Of a stretch of 6,268 bases of DNA, positions 5,198 through 6,268 are shown piece after piece. The stretch comes from a bacterium (GTDB taxonomy: Archaea > Thermoproteota > Nitrososphaeria > Nitrososphaerales > CADDZS01), in NCBI GenBank assembly GCA_027310845.1, contig DAIDAB010000124.1, positions 1 to 6,268 of the forward strand, written 5' to 3'. The notes under the pieces were generated by a model, which saw nothing but the letters and a program-made list of their open reading frames with translations, searched no databases and was not told where the DNA came from. The position numbers and the translations under genes are program-made. Positions within the stretch are counted from its first letter, which is position 1. Every line of letters starts with the position of its first letter.

Positions 5198-5816
5198 CTA
5201 AGAAATCAAGAAGAAGCTCGTGGAACTCATCGGGCTTGTCAAGATATGCGGCATGACCCGCGCCCTTCAATATAAGCAACTTCGAAAGGGCAAGTTCCTT
5301 CTTTAACTCTCTTCCATATTCCTCCAACGGAAACACATCATCCTTGTCTCCCCAAATTAGAAGCACTGGCGTTTCGACTTTTGATAGCTCTGACTGTTCA
5401 AATGAACTGATTGATGGGCTTACCAAGACAAGTGCTAAGACTGCTTCAGGATGGGCTATTGCGTAAGCAAGAGCAAATGCACCTCCCATCGAGGGCCCAA
5501 TCAGAACCATTGGATGAGATTTGTCTCCCGTGCCAAACTGCGCAAAGACTTCTTCAAGAATGGGAACGTACTCAGTGATACTTGCTTTTTCAACTTTATC
5601 TGATTTTGAGCTATGCCCTGCGGGAAGATCAACTGCATAAACTGCGAATTCCTTCTTCGTCAGGACGTCAAGAGTTCCGAGCGAAATCCAATTGTCCAGT
5701 GAAAACGCCATTCCGTGAAAGAAAACAATACTAGGTTCGCCTGCCTCTACCTTCAGATCCTCCACATTGGACCAGTACCTTATCGACAGGCCTTTCTCCT
5801 TCAAGAAGGAGAGCAA
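5184..5816 (-). CDS. ABHD14-like alpha/beta hydrolase
   Basis: The 210-residue product is a minimal alpha/beta hydrolase without a lid domain. It has the oxyanion motif FFHGMAFSLDNW (32-43), the nucleophile elbow GPSMGG with S109, the acid loop WGDKDDVFP (155-163) with D159 the likely acid, and the histidine motif GAGHAAYLDKP with H188. The phrases NW..LGTLDVL, VDLPAGHSS and LKGAGHAAYLDKPDEFHELLLDFL are strikingly like the human ABHD14 family (ABHD14B has been reported to have esterase and lysine-deacetylase activity), though the nucleophile elbow here is the more usual GxSMGG. Substrate unknown; cytosolic, no signal peptide. The start is TTG at 5816: the frame is open back to the TetR-type gene's stop but contains no ATG or GTG there, and the product begins sensibly with LSFLKEKG. 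It follows a TetR-type gene by 48 bases and overlaps the methyltransferase remnant, so all three form one transcription unit. Confidence 0.88.
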   Translation of the reverse strand: MLSFLKEKGLSIRYWSNVEDLKVEAGEPSIVFFHGMAFSLDNWISLGTLDVLTKKEFAVYAVDLPAGHSSKSDKVEKASITEYVPILEEVFAQFGTGDKSHPMVLIGPSMGGAFALAYAIAHPEAVLALVLVSPSISSFEQSELSKVETPVLLIWGDKDDVFPLEEYGRELKKELALSKLLILKGAGHAAYLDKPDEFHELLLDFLDEVL

Positions 5817-5864
5817 AACCCATCTCGAGCTATCCGTTGGTTCGCATGTACGGTCTTCTTCCGT

Positions 5865-6268
5865 TCATGTTTTGTTCTCCATCCTTCGCATTTCTGACCT
5901 TGTTATCATAGAGATAGTCCTCGTCCAAGCGTTTTCCGCCTCCTTTTCTGAGTATCCCAACGCCCTCAACATATCCAATCCGTTATAAAGCGCGATCGCC
6001 CCAAGAGCAATTTCCCTAAGCTCTTTTCCAGTCCTGGGCCTCGTCCTGATCTCTGATTGTATCGCATCAGCTATCATCCGCTGCATCTTTTTATTTATTG
6101 TAAGCCGCTGCTTCCTCAACTCGCGGTTGCGAGAGGCTTCGGCGAGTATCTCGACAGTCATTTTCTCGCTTCCTCTTGGATCATTGACCTTTGACTCTTT
6201 GTAGAAAGATCTCGCCGTAGCTGCGATGTCGCCTCTTGTCCACTCGTGATGCTTCATCAGTCTTCTCA
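5865..6268 (-). CDS. TetR/AcrR-type regulator, C-terminal ligand-binding part (5' end outside window)
   Basis: The minus-strand frame is open to the window edge and ends with TGA at 5867-5865. Counting from the ATG at 6257 it gives 130 helical residues that resemble the C-terminal dimerisation and ligand-binding half of TetR-type repressors. The hallmark is EILAEASRNRELRKQ (36-50), equivalent to the 'w.EasrnpelR' helix of the family, followed by a long helix (55-70) and the dimer helices with LGAIALYNGLDMLRALGYSE (85-104). The N-terminal helix-turn-helix (about 50-60 residues) is missing, but the frame continues upstream without a stop, so the ATG at 6257 is probably internal and the DNA-binding domain lies outside the window. 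It probably senses a small hydrophobic compound and controls this cluster. The call rests on the C-terminal pattern only; a divergent helical protein is the alternative. Confidence 0.7.
   Translation of the reverse strand, partial: RRLMKHHEWTRGDIAATARSFYKESKVNDPRGSEKMTVEILAEASRNRELRKQRLTINKKMQRMIADAIQSEIRTRPRTGKELREIALGAIALYNGLDMLRALGYSEKEAENAWTRTISMITRSEMRRMENKT

Noticed and set aside
1..6268. CRISPR array, transposon, tRNA or rRNA
   Set aside because: No spaced direct repeats, no transposase or integrase-like product, no terminal inverted repeats around a gene, and no cloverleaf-like segment were found by reading both strands.

Overview
The window looks like a piece of an archaeal chromosome, most plausibly from the Nitrososphaerota (Thaumarchaeota) or a close relative. 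The evidence is indirect. Several genes have a TATA-like box about 24-30 bases before the start codon, the spacing of leaderless or short-leader archaeal transcripts. Three genes seem to start with TTG. There is a two-domain KaiC/GvpD-type ATPase and a small helical protein resembling the thaumarchaeal output domain NitrOD5. G+C is moderate. There are no rRNA or tRNA genes, CRISPR arrays, integrases or transposases. Lineage and families were judged by eye, without database search.

Layout. 1-420 (minus): N-terminal part of an M24B (Xaa-Pro peptidase/creatinase-like) protein, cut by the window edge, with a divergent promoter region facing 555-1034 (plus), an SRPBCC/START-like lipid- or ligand-binding fold. 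1035-1483 is a long spacer with a strong TATA box, a 10-bp inverted repeat around it and a hydrophobic 52-codon frame on the minus strand that lacks a normal start codon. 1484-2926 (plus) encodes a tandem RecA-fold ATPase with an intact first P-loop and a degenerate second one. It is followed after 31 bases by 2958-3296 (plus), the NitrOD5-like protein. 3297-3830 holds a 48-residue zinc-finger gene on the minus strand (3386-3532) with its own TATA box, and a hairpin between the two convergent genes. 3831-4208 (plus) is a small TPR-like helical-repeat protein and 4266-4589 (plus) is an unrecognised 107-residue protein. From 6268 down to 4619 the minus strand carries a compact cluster: the C-terminal part of a TetR-type regulator, an ABHD14-like alpha/beta hydrolase and a decayed SAM-dependent methyltransferase whose frame is broken by two TAA codons.

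How the parts may work together. The ATPase and the NitrOD5-like protein could form a signalling pair, one an ATP-driven switch and the other a small partner or output module. The TetR-type regulator probably controls the hydrolase behind it; the methyltransferase is the last, apparently dead, member of that unit. The other genes are small, mostly independently promoted, and typical of lineage-specific archaeal content. The least expected items are the disrupted methyltransferase, the hidden zinc-finger gene, the asymmetric tandem ATPase and the hydrophobic frame without a start codon.
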